From Streptomyces glomeratus (GTDB lineage Bacteria > Actinomycetota > Actinomycetes > Streptomycetales > Streptomycetaceae): a stretch of DNA of 64,000 nt. Under the pieces are notes generated by a model. It was not told where the DNA came from. It saw only the letters and a list, made by a program, of their open reading frames with translations, and did not search any database. Position numbers and translations under genes: made by a program. Positions 8,709-16,563 of the stretch are shown here, in pieces (the stretch's first letter is position 1; each line of letters starts with the position of its first letter). The stretch lies in the NCBI RefSeq assembly GCF_021462825.1, contig NZ_JAKEEB010000027.1, forward strand, positions 1 through 64,000, in the 5' to 3' direction.

Positions 8709-9464
8709 TCATACCAGCGGCTCCTTCTCCGTGCTCGCCAGGATCTCCGCGATGTGCACCGGCCGCATGCCGACGCGCAGCCGCGTCATCGTGCCGCCGA
8801 GGTGCATGAGACAGGAGTTGTCTGCCGCGCAGAGCACCTCCGCGCCCGTGGACTCGGCGTTGCGCACCTTGTCGACGCCCATGGCCGAGGAGACGTCGGC
8901 GTTCTTCACGGCGAAGGTGCCGCCGAAGCCGCAGCACTCCTCGGCGCCGGGCAACTCGATCAACTCCAGTCCCTTGACGGCCCGCAGCAGCCGCACGGGG
9001 CGGTCGCCGAGCCGGAGGCTCCGCAGCCCGTGGCACGTCGGGTGGTAGGTCACCGGATGCGGGTAGTACGCCCCCACGTCCGTCACCCCCAGCACGTCCA
9101 CCAGAAACTCGGTCAGCTCGTAGGTCTTCGCGGCGACGGGCGCCACCGTGGCCGCGAGGGCGTCCCCGCGGCCCTCGGCCCGCGCCCGCTCACCCATCCG
9201 CGGGTACAGTTCCCGCACCATCGCCGCGCAGGACCCGGACGGGGTCACGATCGCCTCATACCCCCGGAACACATCGGAGAACTGCACCGCGAGCGGCTCG
9301 GCGTCATGCCGGTAACCGGTGTTGTAGTGGGCCTGGCCGCAACACGTCTGCGCCGGCGGAAAATCGACCTCGACGCCCAGCCTGGTCAGGAGTCTCACCA
9401 CGGCACGCCCGGTGTCCGGATAGAGCGTGTCGTTGACACAGGTCAGGAACAGAGCGACGCGCAT
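8709..9464 (-). CDS. lutA: LutA-type subunit of the L-lactate oxidation complex
   Basis: 251 residues. Two cysteine-rich CCG domains: QTCCGQAHYNTGY in the first half and ECCGFGGTFAVKNADVS in the second, each with the partner cysteines of the family (LTCVNDTLYPD; TYHPTCHGLR). These bind iron-sulfur clusters in LutA and GlpC-like proteins. Start ATG 9464 has GGAGGAG about 5 bases upstream. First gene of lutABC. No regulator of the usual GntR or IclR type is adjacent; the LacI gene at 10.3 kb is separated by a broken SDR gene. Confidence 0.92.
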   Translation of the reverse strand: MRVALFLTCVNDTLYPDTGRAVVRLLTRLGVEVDFPPAQTCCGQAHYNTGYRHDAEPLAVQFSDVFRGYEAIVTPSGSCAAMVRELYPRMGERARAEGRGDALAATVAPVAAKTYELTEFLVDVLGVTDVGAYYPHPVTYHPTCHGLRSLRLGDRPVRLLRAVKGLELIELPGAEECCGFGGTFAVKNADVSSAMGVDKVRNAESTGAEVLCAADNSCLMHLGGTMTRLRVGMRPVHIAEILASTEKEPLV

Positions 9465-9606
9465 CGCGGCTCCTCCGGTCGGTCATGGGACGCGTGCAGG
9501 GTAATGCGCGGACGTGGCGCGGGGAGGGGAGGGGCCGCCCCACGGCGCCGTGTCGCCTCGCGCGCTCCCGGCCCGCACATCGCCGCGCCCGTCGTTGTCT
9601 GTGTCC

Positions 9607-10128
9607 TCACCGGGGAAGAGGGCCCATGACCGCCGCCTTCGACGCCGGGTGGGCGACACCCGGGTAGCCGTATGCGGGCGTGTCCTCGGCGGTGACCCTG
9701 CTCAGCGACGCCAGGCCGCCGCTGACGTTGACCACCACGGGGGCGGCCGACCGTCGCAGCAGCGGCAGGAAGGCGTGGGTGACGCGGACCAGGCCGAACA
9801 CGTTCGTCTCGAACACCGTCCGCATCACATCGGCGGTCACCTCCGCCGCGCCGACCACACCCCCGTCCCGCGTCCGGCTCTCGATACCGGCGTTGTCGAC
9901 CAGGACGTCGAGTCCGCCGTCGGCCTCGATGCTCTTCGCCGCGGCCGCGACCGACGCGTCGTCGGTCACGTCGAGCAGGACCGCCCGCGCGCCCAGCCGC
10001 CCGGCGGCCCGGCGTCCGCGCTCGGGATCCCGGCTGCCCAGGTAGACGGTGTGCCCCGCCTCGACGAGCCGTCGCGCGGTCTCGAAGCCGAGGCCCTTGT
10101 CCGCTCCGGTGATCGGTGTGGTTGTCAT
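9607..10128 (-). pseudogene. truncated short-chain dehydrogenase/reductase with lost catalytic Tyr
   Basis: 173 residues from ATG 10128, against about 230 in intact relatives. The N-terminal Rossmann fold is good: ITGADKGLGFETARRLVEAG (NADP motif), LDVTDD, LVDNAGI and VVNVSGGLASL. The catalytic YPASK motif reads AHPASKAAV, so His replaces the essential Tyr. The reading frame then runs into unrelated residues (MGPLPR) and stops. The roughly 140 bases between this stop and lutA encode nothing like the missing C-terminal third in any frame, so the end has been deleted rather than shifted. Upstream in-frame sequence to 10290 is not part of the gene. Confidence 0.75.
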
Positions 10129-10313
10129 GCCCCCAGGGTGCTGCTCCGCTTGCCCTACGGCCAGGGCCCTCTTGCCCGGTGGTGCTCCGGGCACGTCGTC
10201 GAGTCCCCGATCCGGGCATGACCGCGCCGCCGAGCCGGGCGGAAGTGGCAGGCAGCGCAGGTAATGTGAGGTGTTTTCTCCGCCGCCCACAGAGCCCTGG
10301 AGGTCCCCGCCCG

Positions 10314-11339
10314 ATGGCCCAGTCGGTGGGTATCAAGGATGTCGCCCGCGTCGCCGGAGTCTCCGTGGGCACCGTCTCGAACGTCATCAACCGTCCCGAG
10401 ACCGTCGCCTCCGAGACCCGCGCACGCGTGCTGTCCGCGATCGACCGCCTCGGCTACGTCCGCAGCGAGTCGGCGCGGCAGTTACGGGCCGGGCGCAGCC
10501 GGATCATGGGGCTGCTCGTCCTCGACATGGGCAACCCCTTCTTCGTGGACGTGGCCCGCGGAGCCGAGCGTGCCGCCCGCGAGGCCGGGCTCGGCGTGAT
10601 GGTCTGCAACAGCGCGCAGAGCCCCGCCGAGGAGGCCGAATACCTGTCGCTCTTCGCCGAGCAGCGGGTGCGCGGCGTGCTGCTCACACCTGCCGACGCG
10701 ACCGGCCGCAACATCGAGGCGTTCCGTCGCCACGGCATTCCGTTCGTGCTGGTCGACCGGGTCGCCGAGGGCACCACGGAGTGCTCGGTCTCGGTCGACG
10801 ATGTGACGGGCGGCGCCCTGGCCGTGCGGCATCTCGTCGACGCCGGGCACCGCACCATCGCCTACGTCAGCGGGCCGCCCGGACTCCACCGGATCAGGGA
10901 TCGCCGCACCGGCGCCCTGAACGCGCTCTCCGAGGCCGGACTGGGCCCCGAGGCGCTGCGGGAGCTGCCCACCGAGCGCCTCGACGTCGCGGCGGGCCGG
11001 GACGCCGGGGCCCGGCTCCTCGGGCTCGCCGACCGCCCGACCGCCGTCTTCTGCGCCAACGACCTGCTCGCGCTGGGAGTCCTGCAGGCCCTCTACGCGG
11101 CCGGGGTGAGCGTCCCCGAGGACCTTGCCCTCGTCGGCTACGACGACATCGAGTTCGCCGCTGCGGCCGCCGTGCCCCTCACCTCCGTACGACAGCCCGC
11201 CGTCACCCTGGGCACGCTGGCCGCGGAGCTTCTGCTGGAGGAGACCCGGGCGGGGTCGCCGGACGGCCGGCACGAGCACCGGCGGGTCGTGCTCCAGCCG
11301 GAACTGGTGGTGCGCCGCTCCAGCCTGGCGGCCCGCTGA
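10314..11339 (+). CDS. LacI-family transcriptional regulator
   Basis: 341 residues. N-terminal helix-turn-helix IKDVARVAGVSVGTVSNVIN (residues about 7-26) with the hinge RSESARQLRAGRSR, then a periplasmic-binding-protein-like sensor domain (IMGLLVLDMGNPFFVDV, GVLLTPADATG, FVLVDRVAEG, HRTIAYVSGP, AVFCANDLLALGVLQAL, VGYDDIEFAAAAAVPLTSV). The effector is probably a sugar. ATG 10314 is preceded by CCTGGAGG. No sugar uptake operon adjoins it; neighbours are a broken SDR and an S33 peptidase, so its target cannot be inferred from context. Confidence 0.92.
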   Translation: MAQSVGIKDVARVAGVSVGTVSNVINRPETVASETRARVLSAIDRLGYVRSESARQLRAGRSRIMGLLVLDMGNPFFVDVARGAERAAREAGLGVMVCNSAQSPAEEAEYLSLFAEQRVRGVLLTPADATGRNIEAFRRHGIPFVLVDRVAEGTTECSVSVDDVTGGALAVRHLVDAGHRTIAYVSGPPGLHRIRDRRTGALNALSEAGLGPEALRELPTERLDVAAGRDAGARLLGLADRPTAVFCANDLLALGVLQALYAAGVSVPEDLALVGYDDIEFAAAAAVPLTSVRQPAVTLGTLAAELLLEETRAGSPDGRHEHRRVVLQPELVVRRSSLAAR

Positions 11340-11471
11340 ACCGCTCCCGTGCGGGAGCCCGCCGCCGGCTGGGCTGCCGTTCAGCAAGCCCTTCTCGATC
11401 CCGGGCGCGTACGGCGCCGGACCGTGTGCTGAACTGGGGCGAGACTGCATCCGTCCGTCTCGGGAGCCCCG

Positions 11472-12773
11472 TTGACTCTCAGCTACCGCCAGCCCGGTGT
11501 CGTCCTCACCGACCGGCGCTTCACCGTGCCCCTCGACCACGACACCCCCGACGGGGAGACGATCGAGCTGTATGCGCGAGAGGCCGTCGCGAGCGACAAG
11601 GCGGACGCCGACCTGCCCTGGCTGGTGTACCTCCAGGGCGGTCCGGGCTTCGGGGCGAACCGTTTCATCGGAAAGCAGGCCTGGCTGGGCCGCGCACTGG
11701 AGGAGTACCGCGTCCTCCTCCTCGACCAGCGGGGCACCGGCGCCTCCACTCCCGCCAACCGCCAGACGCTCCCGCTACGCGGAGGGCCCCGTGAGCAGGC
11801 GGACTACCTCACCCGCTTCCGTGCCGACTCCATCGTCCGCGACTGCGAGGCCATCCGTGCCCGGCTCACCGGCGGCGCCCCATGGACCGTCCTCGGGCAG
11901 AGCTTCGGCGGCTTCTGCACCGTGAACTACCTCTCGACGGCCCCCGAGGGCCTGCGCGCTGCCGTGATCACCGGTGGGCTGCCCTCCCTGGACGCGCACG
12001 CGGACGACGTCTACCGGGCCGCGTACCCCCGCATCGAACGAAAGGTCGCCGCCCACTACACGCGCTACCCGCAGGACGTGGAACGCGCCCGCCGAATCGC
12101 CGAGTACCTGCTCCGGCACGAGCCCGTGCTGAACGGCGGCTACCGGCTCACCGCCGAGGCGTTCCAGTCCCTCGGCATTCTCCTCGGCGGCGGCGAGGGC
12201 AGCCACCGCCTCCACTTCCTCCTCGAGAACGCCTTTGTGCGCACCGCGCGGGGCCTCGCGCTCTCGGACTCCTTCCAGGAGGAGGTACAGGCTCTCCTGT
12301 CGTACGCGGGCCATCCCCTGTACGCGCTCGTCCACGAGGCGATCTACGGCCAGGACGGCCGTCCCACCGCCTGGTCCGCGGAGCGGGTACGGGCGGAGTT
12401 CCCGCAGTTCGACGCGGCGAAGGCGCTGGCGGGCGAAGACCCGGTGCTGTTCACCGGGGAATCCGTGCACCCCTGGATGTTCGACACCGACCCGGCGCTG
12501 CGCCCGCTGCGCGAGACCGCGCACCTGCTGGCCGAGCGCACCGACTGGACGCCGCTGTACGACCCGGCCCGCCTCGCCGCCAACGAGGTGCCGGTGGCCG
12601 CGGCGATCTACCACGACGACATGTACGTCGACACCGCGCACGCCCTGGAGACGGCCCGCTCGATCCGCGGACTGCGCACCTGGGTGACGGACGAGTTCGA
12701 ACACGACGGCGTCCGCGCGGGCGGCCCCCGCGTCCTCGACCGTCTGCTGGCGCTGACGCGGGACGAGGTCTGA
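11472..12773 (+). CDS. alpha/beta hydrolase, prolyl iminopeptidase-like (peptidase family S33)
   Basis: 433 residues from TTG 11472. Oxyanion-hole motif LQGGPGFGANRF, LLLDQRGTGAST, and the nucleophile elbow GQSFGGFCT are the hallmarks of S33 aminopeptidases, which remove N-terminal proline or small peptides. The acid residue probably lies in IYHDDMYVDTAH and the catalytic His in TDEFEHDGVRAGG. No signal peptide, so it is probably cytoplasmic. It follows the LacI regulator by 132 bases; a link between the two is possible but unproven. Confidence 0.88.
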   Translation: MTLSYRQPGVVLTDRRFTVPLDHDTPDGETIELYAREAVASDKADADLPWLVYLQGGPGFGANRFIGKQAWLGRALEEYRVLLLDQRGTGASTPANRQTLPLRGGPREQADYLTRFRADSIVRDCEAIRARLTGGAPWTVLGQSFGGFCTVNYLSTAPEGLRAAVITGGLPSLDAHADDVYRAAYPRIERKVAAHYTRYPQDVERARRIAEYLLRHEPVLNGGYRLTAEAFQSLGILLGGGEGSHRLHFLLENAFVRTARGLALSDSFQEEVQALLSYAGHPLYALVHEAIYGQDGRPTAWSAERVRAEFPQFDAAKALAGEDPVLFTGESVHPWMFDTDPALRPLRETAHLLAERTDWTPLYDPARLAANEVPVAAAIYHDDMYVDTAHALETARSIRGLRTWVTDEFEHDGVRAGGPRVLDRLLALTRDEV

Positions 12774-12869
12774 CCCGAGAACCGGGCCGCGGACCGGGCG
12801 CGGTGCCTCCCTGACCCCTGATGCACGGGCGCTCCACGCCCACCGCACCCCCGGCAGGGCGGGCGCCGC

Positions 12870-13200
12870 CGGTCTGCGGCCATGACGGAGCCGCGGGACG
12901 ACCCGAGAGATCGCGTATGTGCTTGCGACGCGCGGTGAGACGGGCGTCGACTCACCGGAGCCCGCCGTGTGCGGACCCGTCCCTCGACGTCGGGCCATGC
13001 CGTGGAGGCGGCACCGGGCCCGGAGCGCGCGGTGCGGTCGCTGCCGGAACACCGCACGTACGTCGAGGCGTTGACCGATCAGGACCCGGAGACGTACGCA
13101 CGGTCCTTCCTGACCTCCCGTGCAGAGGCGGTGAGCGAGCGATTCGGTGGCAAACCGGCCGTGGCGTTGGAGCTTTTCGGCCACCGGCCGGTCACGGCTC
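12870..13200 (+). pseudogene. remnant of a PIG-L/LmbE-family deacetylase
   Basis: Two pieces of protein-like sequence in different frames. Around 12901-12970 one frame reads REIAYVLATRGETGVDSP, matching the strand and loop after the metal site of PIG-L deacetylases (family pattern YVLATRGE.G). From about 13040 a second frame reads RTYVEALTDQDPETYARSF and then ERFGGKPAVALELFG, with strong third-position GC, resembling the C-terminal end of such a protein. The roughly 120 residues that should lie between are missing. The first piece has no start codon in frame. I read this as a deleted, frameshifted gene; the assignment is by eye. Confidence 0.45.
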
Positions 13201-13271
13201 CGACGGGGTGTCGAAGCCGTGCTTCCATCGTTTCCGCAGCCCACGCAGACGGCTTCTCGAAACGGGGATCG

Positions 13272-14165
13272 ATGGACGACAAGGAACTGCTGGCCGAACG
13301 CTTCCAGACGCAGCGAGGGCACCTCAGAGCCGTCGCCTACCGGATGCTCGGCTCGCTGGGCGAGGCCGAGGACGCGGTGCAGGAGACCTGGTTGAGGCTG
13401 AGCCGCTCCGACGTGAGCGAGGTGACGAACCTGGCCGGCTGGCTCACCACCGTGGTCGGCCGGATCTGCCTGGACATGCTGCGCTCGCGCGCGGCACGCC
13501 GCGAGGAACCCATGGCCGACACCTTCGTCCCGGACCCCGTCGTCACGCCCCTGGGGCGCGTCGACCCCGAACAGGAGATGCTGCTCGCCGACTCGGTCGG
13601 GCTTGCCCTCCTCGTCGTCCTGGAGACACTGGAGCCCGCCGAGCGACTGGCCTTCGTCCTGCACGACATGTTCGCCGTGCCCTTCGACGACATCGCTCCC
13701 ATCGTGGGGCGCACGTCCGCCGCGACCCGGCAGCTCGCCAGCCGCGCCCGCCGCCGGGTGCAGAGCGCGGAGCCCGCGTCCGATCCGGATCCGGCACGGC
13801 AGCGTGAGGCGGTGGAGGCGTTCCTCGCGGCCTCGCGCGCGGGTGACTTCGAGGCCCTGGTCGCCGTCCTCGACCCGGAGGTCGTGCTGCGGGCCGACTC
13901 CGGCCCCCTGGTGTCCGGCGTGGCCGCGTCCAAGGTGGTGCGCGGCGCGACGACCGTGGCGAAGGGGGCGCTCATGTTCCGGCAGTACTCCGCATACGCC
14001 CGGCTCGCCCTGGTCAACGGCGCGATCGGGCTGGTCACGGAGCCCGAGGGCCGGCTCATATCGGTCATGGGCATCACCGTCGTCGGCGGCAGGATCACCG
14101 GCATCTACATCCTGTCGGACCCCGAGCGGCTGGAGCGGCTGGGCCTTGCGGCACCGGCGGCCTGA
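13272..14165 (+). CDS. ECF sigma factor with C-terminal SnoaL-like domain (SigJ/ECF41-like)
   Basis: 297 residues. Sigma region 2: LRAVAYRMLGSLGEAEDAVQETWLRL and NLAGWLTTVVGRICLDMLRSRAARRE; region 4: LEPAERLAFVLHDMFAVPFDDIAPIVGRT followed by the recognition helix SAATRQLASRARRRV. A SnoaL-like domain follows from about residue 175 (EAFLAASRAGDFEALVAVLDPEVVLRAD), ending in YILSDPERLERLGL. ECF41-type factors use this extension in place of a separate anti-sigma factor. ATG 13272 is chosen because the in-frame sequence upstream belongs to a PIG-L remnant; an ORF from 12969 would fuse the two artificially. Confidence 0.88.
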   Translation: MDDKELLAERFQTQRGHLRAVAYRMLGSLGEAEDAVQETWLRLSRSDVSEVTNLAGWLTTVVGRICLDMLRSRAARREEPMADTFVPDPVVTPLGRVDPEQEMLLADSVGLALLVVLETLEPAERLAFVLHDMFAVPFDDIAPIVGRTSAATRQLASRARRRVQSAEPASDPDPARQREAVEAFLAASRAGDFEALVAVLDPEVVLRADSGPLVSGVAASKVVRGATTVAKGALMFRQYSAYARLALVNGAIGLVTEPEGRLISVMGITVVGGRITGIYILSDPERLERLGLAAPAA

Positions 14166-14174
14166 CCCGCGGGG

Positions 14175-14369
14175 TCAGACCCCGGTCCGTTCCGCCACGC
14201 GCAGCGGAGCCACCGCCCTTCCGTCAGGAAGCAGTTCGCCGGTGTCGTCGAAGACGATGGTGCCGTTGCACAGCAGGTTCCAGCCCTGCTCGGGATGGGC
14301 GGAGACGATCACCGCGGCGTCGTGGTCGGGGCGGTCGGCCGACGGACACGGAGGAAGGTGCGTGCACAT
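14175..14369 (-). CDS. DUF5999 family small protein
   Basis: 64 residues. It starts MCTHLPPCPSADRPDHDAA and continues VIVSAHPEQGWNLLCNGTIVFDDTGELLPDG, the typical pattern of a small actinobacterial family of unknown function (DUF5999). Two N-terminal cysteines in CTHLPPC with the histidine could bind a metal. ATG 14369 has GGAGAG about 8 bases upstream. It faces the ECF sigma factor gene tail to tail, with 9 bases between the stops. Confidence 0.8.
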   Translation of the reverse strand: MCTHLPPCPSADRPDHDAAVIVSAHPEQGWNLLCNGTIVFDDTGELLPDGRAVAPLRVAERTGV

Positions 14370-14515
14370 GACGTCTCTCCAGGGTCGTACGACGGTGTGT
14401 CTCCGTGGTAGCGGAGTTTGTTTTCGTACGGATGAGAGGACCACCACAGGGCAGGAAACTCAACGGTGAGCTTTCCCTTCGGGGCAGCCGTGGCGCGGTG
14501 CCCAGGTACAAGCGG

Positions 14516-15088
14516 TCAGTCGTTCCACTCAGGCTCCCGCCCGCTGGTCGCGAGCGCACGGTGGAAGGCGGGGGCGTCGGCCGCGGTGGGCACGGGCGCC
14601 CCGTAGCCACCGGTGGCCCGGGCCTGTTCGGCGATCTGTTCGACGACGCCGAGAGTGACCCGTGCGGTCTCCTCGCTGACGATGAACGGCCGGCCGGTGG
14701 CGCGGGCCAGGTCCCAGCCGTGCAGGGCGAGTTCCTGCAGGGTGATGGCGGCCGCGAAGGAGGCGGGCATCTCTCCGGTGCCGAACTCGGTGACACCCTC
14801 GTACGCCGCCGGGTCGGCCCACGCCGTGGCGGCCAGGGCGGCGGACTCCGCGACGGCCGCCGGCGACATCGCCTGGGACAGGCCCTCGCGCGGCTGCGGT
14901 TCCTTGCGGGCGGCCCGGGCGGAGGAGGACAGGGTCCCGCCCAGGTGGGCGAGGAGTTCGGCGACGGTGAACTTCTCGCAGGGGGTGCGGTCGTCGAGCT
15001 GTTCGGTGCGGATGCCGGAGGCCGTGGCCGCGACGGCGTCGGCGCATTCCTTGAGGGCGGGGTACAGCGTGCTGTGCCGGGCGTTCAT
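14516..15088 (-). CDS. TIGR03086-family metal-binding protein (DinB/maleylpyruvate isomerase-like)
   Basis: 190 residues. Four-helix-bundle family with the N-terminal signature LDDRTPCEKFTVAELLAHLGG and the later helix ITLQELALHGWDLARATGRP. The two His (HLGG and LHGWD) and nearby acid residues form the metal site in the family, which is related to mycothiol-dependent enzymes. The substrate is unknown. ATG 15088 has GGAAGGAA-type purines just upstream. It lies 76 bases after the SRPBCC gene in the same direction and is probably co-transcribed with it. Confidence 0.85.
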   Translation of the reverse strand: MNARHSTLYPALKECADAVAATASGIRTEQLDDRTPCEKFTVAELLAHLGGTLSSSARAARKEPQPREGLSQAMSPAAVAESAALAATAWADPAAYEGVTEFGTGEMPASFAAAITLQELALHGWDLARATGRPFIVSEETARVTLGVVEQIAEQARATGGYGAPVPTAADAPAFHRALATSGREPEWND

Positions 15089-15164
15089 GGGGTTCCTTCC
15101 TCGGGGGTGGCGTGCCGGTGCGTCCGGCGGGGGTCGGTGCGGTCGGGCCGCGGGGGGTGCCGGC

Positions 15165-15587
15165 TCAGCCGGTGAAGAAGGGCACGGGTTCGCCCTGCTC
15201 GGCGTAGGTCGTGAGCTGGGCGAACTTCGTCGCCCAGCCGTACGTGAAGTCCCGGTAGGCGTCGTCGACGGCGGGGAATCCGCGGTGGGTGAAGCGCAGG
15301 GTGACGCCGCCCTCCGGGCGGGGCAGCACCTCATAGCTCTGGACGGTGCCGGTCCAGGGGCCGTTCTCGCCGGCCAGGACGAGCCGCCTGCCGGGCTCCG
15401 CCTCCGTGATGCGCAGTCGCCACGGCTCCGGCACACCGGGGAAGCGCAGTTCGTGCACGCCGTCCACGCCCTCCTCGGCGGTGGCGGTCGTGGTGAACCA
15501 GCCGTAGATGCCCTCGGCCGTGGAGATCGCCGTGTACACGGTGTGCGGGTCGGCCTCGATGTGCAGCTGCATCGCGATGTCAGCCAT
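15165..15587 (-). CDS. SRPBCC/AHSA1-family ligand-binding protein
   Basis: 140 residues. Helix-grip fold of the AHSA1 type: MADIAMQLHIEADPHTVYTAISTAEGIYGWFTT at the start, RLRITEAEPGRRLVLAGENG in the middle and AYRDFTYGWATKFAQLTTYAEQGEP at the end. Such proteins bind small hydrophobic ligands and often pair with ArsR regulators. It is divergent from the ArsR gene across a 77-90 base region that carries the operator at 15618-15633. ATG 15587 is preferred over an upstream in-frame start at 15617, which would fall in the operator. Confidence 0.87.
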   Translation of the reverse strand: MADIAMQLHIEADPHTVYTAISTAEGIYGWFTTTATAEEGVDGVHELRFPGVPEPWRLRITEAEPGRRLVLAGENGPWTGTVQSYEVLPRPEGGVTLRFTHRGFPAVDDAYRDFTYGWATKFAQLTTYAEQGEPVPFFTG

Positions 15588-15617
15588 GACGTGTGTTCCT
15601 TCCGTCGTTGCGATCAA

Positions 15618-15633
15618 TTTAGTGAAGACTAAA
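15618..15633. promoter_or_regulatory. ArsR operator: TTTAGT-N4-ACTAAA
   Basis: A perfect 6-bp inverted repeat with a 4-base spacer lies between the divergent SRPBCC and ArsR genes. The right arm is part of CTAAAATGACG (15629-15639), repeated exactly at 15669-15679 over the ArsR start codon. The layout suggests the ArsR protein binds both copies and represses both directions. Confidence 0.7.
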
Positions 15634-15673
15634 ATGACGAAGCGCTCGATGGCAAGCTGTAGCGGTGGCTAAA

Positions 15674-16021
15674 ATGACGTCCATGGATGCGGTGCGAGCG
15701 GTCGCGGAACCCAGACGGCGCGAGATCCTGCGCCTGGTCTGGGACGCGGAGCTGTCCGCGGGCGAGATCGCCGAGCGGTTCGACGTCACCTTCGGGGCCG
15801 TCTCGCAGCACCTCAAGGTGCTGCGCGATTCCGGCCTGGTTACGCTGCGCCAGGAAGGCAAGAAGCGCTTCTACCGTGCCGACCGTGAGGCCATGGGCCC
15901 ACTGGCCGACTATCTGCAGTCCATGTGGGCCGCGAAGCTGGACACACTGGCCGAGCTGGCGGAGGCGGCCGAGCGGGTGGAGCGTGGGGGGCCCGGACAC
16001 TCCGAAGGGGCGAGCCCTTGA
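15674..16021 (+). CDS. ArsR/SmtB-family transcriptional repressor (SRPBCC-associated type)
   Basis: 115 residues from ATG 15674; GTG 15665 and ATG 15683 are also in frame and none has a clear ribosome binding site. Winged helix: MDAVRAVAEPRRREILRLVW, LSAGEIAERFDVTFGAVSQHLKVLRDSGLV, LRQEGKKRFYRADREAMGPL. No metal-binding cysteine motif is present, so it belongs to the ArsR group that partners SRPBCC proteins and not to the metal sensors. It overlaps the next gene by 4 bases (TTGA) and is divergent from another SRPBCC gene. Confidence 0.88.
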   Translation: MTSMDAVRAVAEPRRREILRLVWDAELSAGEIAERFDVTFGAVSQHLKVLRDSGLVTLRQEGKKRFYRADREAMGPLADYLQSMWAAKLDTLAELAEAAERVERGGPGHSEGASP

Positions 16022-16455
16022 ACGCGAACGTGGTCACCGTGGAACGGCTCATCGCCGCCCGGCCCGAGACGGTGTTCTCCTTCTTCACCGACCGTGACAG
16101 GTGGCTGTCCTGGATGGGCAAGGACGGCGAGTTCGCCTTCGAGCCCGGTGGCGCCTATCGCACGACCGTCACCGGTGAGAACGTCGCGGAGGGCCGTTTC
16201 CTCGAGATCGACCCGCCCACACGGCTGGTCTTCACCTGGGGCTGGGCGGAGGGCGGGATGCCCGTGCCGCCCGGCTCGACCACCGTTGAGATCACCCTCG
16301 AGCCGGTCGCCTCCGGGACCCTGCTGCGCCTGGTCCACCGGGACCTGCCCTCCCCGGAGGCGTGCGCCGCGCACGAGGAGGGCTGGGTGCATTACGTCGA
16401 CCGGCTCACCACGGTGTCGGCGGGCGGCGACCCGGGGCCCGACGACTGGATGTGA
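16018..16455 (+). CDS. SRPBCC/AHSA1-family ligand-binding protein
   Basis: 145 residues from TTG 16018, overlapping the ArsR stop, with GAAGGGG upstream; translational coupling is likely. Features: VERLIAARPETVFSFFTDRDRWLSWMG, FEPGGAYRTTVTGENVAEGRFLEI, LVFTWGWAEGG, SGTLLRLVHRDLP, HEEGWVHYVDRL. It is a second SRPBCC protein controlled by the same ArsR repressor, in an arrangement common in actinobacteria. The ligand is unknown. Confidence 0.87.
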   Translation: MNANVVTVERLIAARPETVFSFFTDRDRWLSWMGKDGEFAFEPGGAYRTTVTGENVAEGRFLEIDPPTRLVFTWGWAEGGMPVPPGSTTVEITLEPVASGTLLRLVHRDLPSPEACAAHEEGWVHYVDRLTTVSAGGDPGPDDWM

Positions 16456-16550
16456 GCCGGCGGGGAACGGCCGGTTCGGCGCCCCGCCCGGCCCGTGCAA
16501 CCGCCGGGGCCCTCCCCGAAACGGGTTTCTGCGGCAACGGCCGAGGTCGT

Positions 16551-16556
16551 TAGGGT
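16551..16556 (+). promoter_or_regulatory. -10 box TAGGGT for a leaderless transcript
   Basis: TAGGGT ends 7 bases before ATG 16564, and no ribosome binding site precedes that ATG, so transcription would begin at or next to the start codon. The arrangement recurs at four other genes in this window. Confidence 0.5.
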
Positions 16557-16563
16557 GAACGTC

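Noticed and set aside
9465-9606. Missing C-terminus of the SDR in another frame
   Set aside because: None of the frames shows SDR C-terminal patterns, so a deletion and not a frameshift is inferred.
11775-13664. 629-codon minus-strand ORF over the S33 peptidase and ECF sigma genes
   Set aside because: Low-complexity translation, no ribosome binding site, and the plus strand holds recognisable proteins.
12969-14165. Longer version of the ECF sigma factor starting at 12969
   Set aside because: The extra 101 residues look like the PIG-L remnant, not an N-terminal sigma extension; ATG 13272 fits the family.
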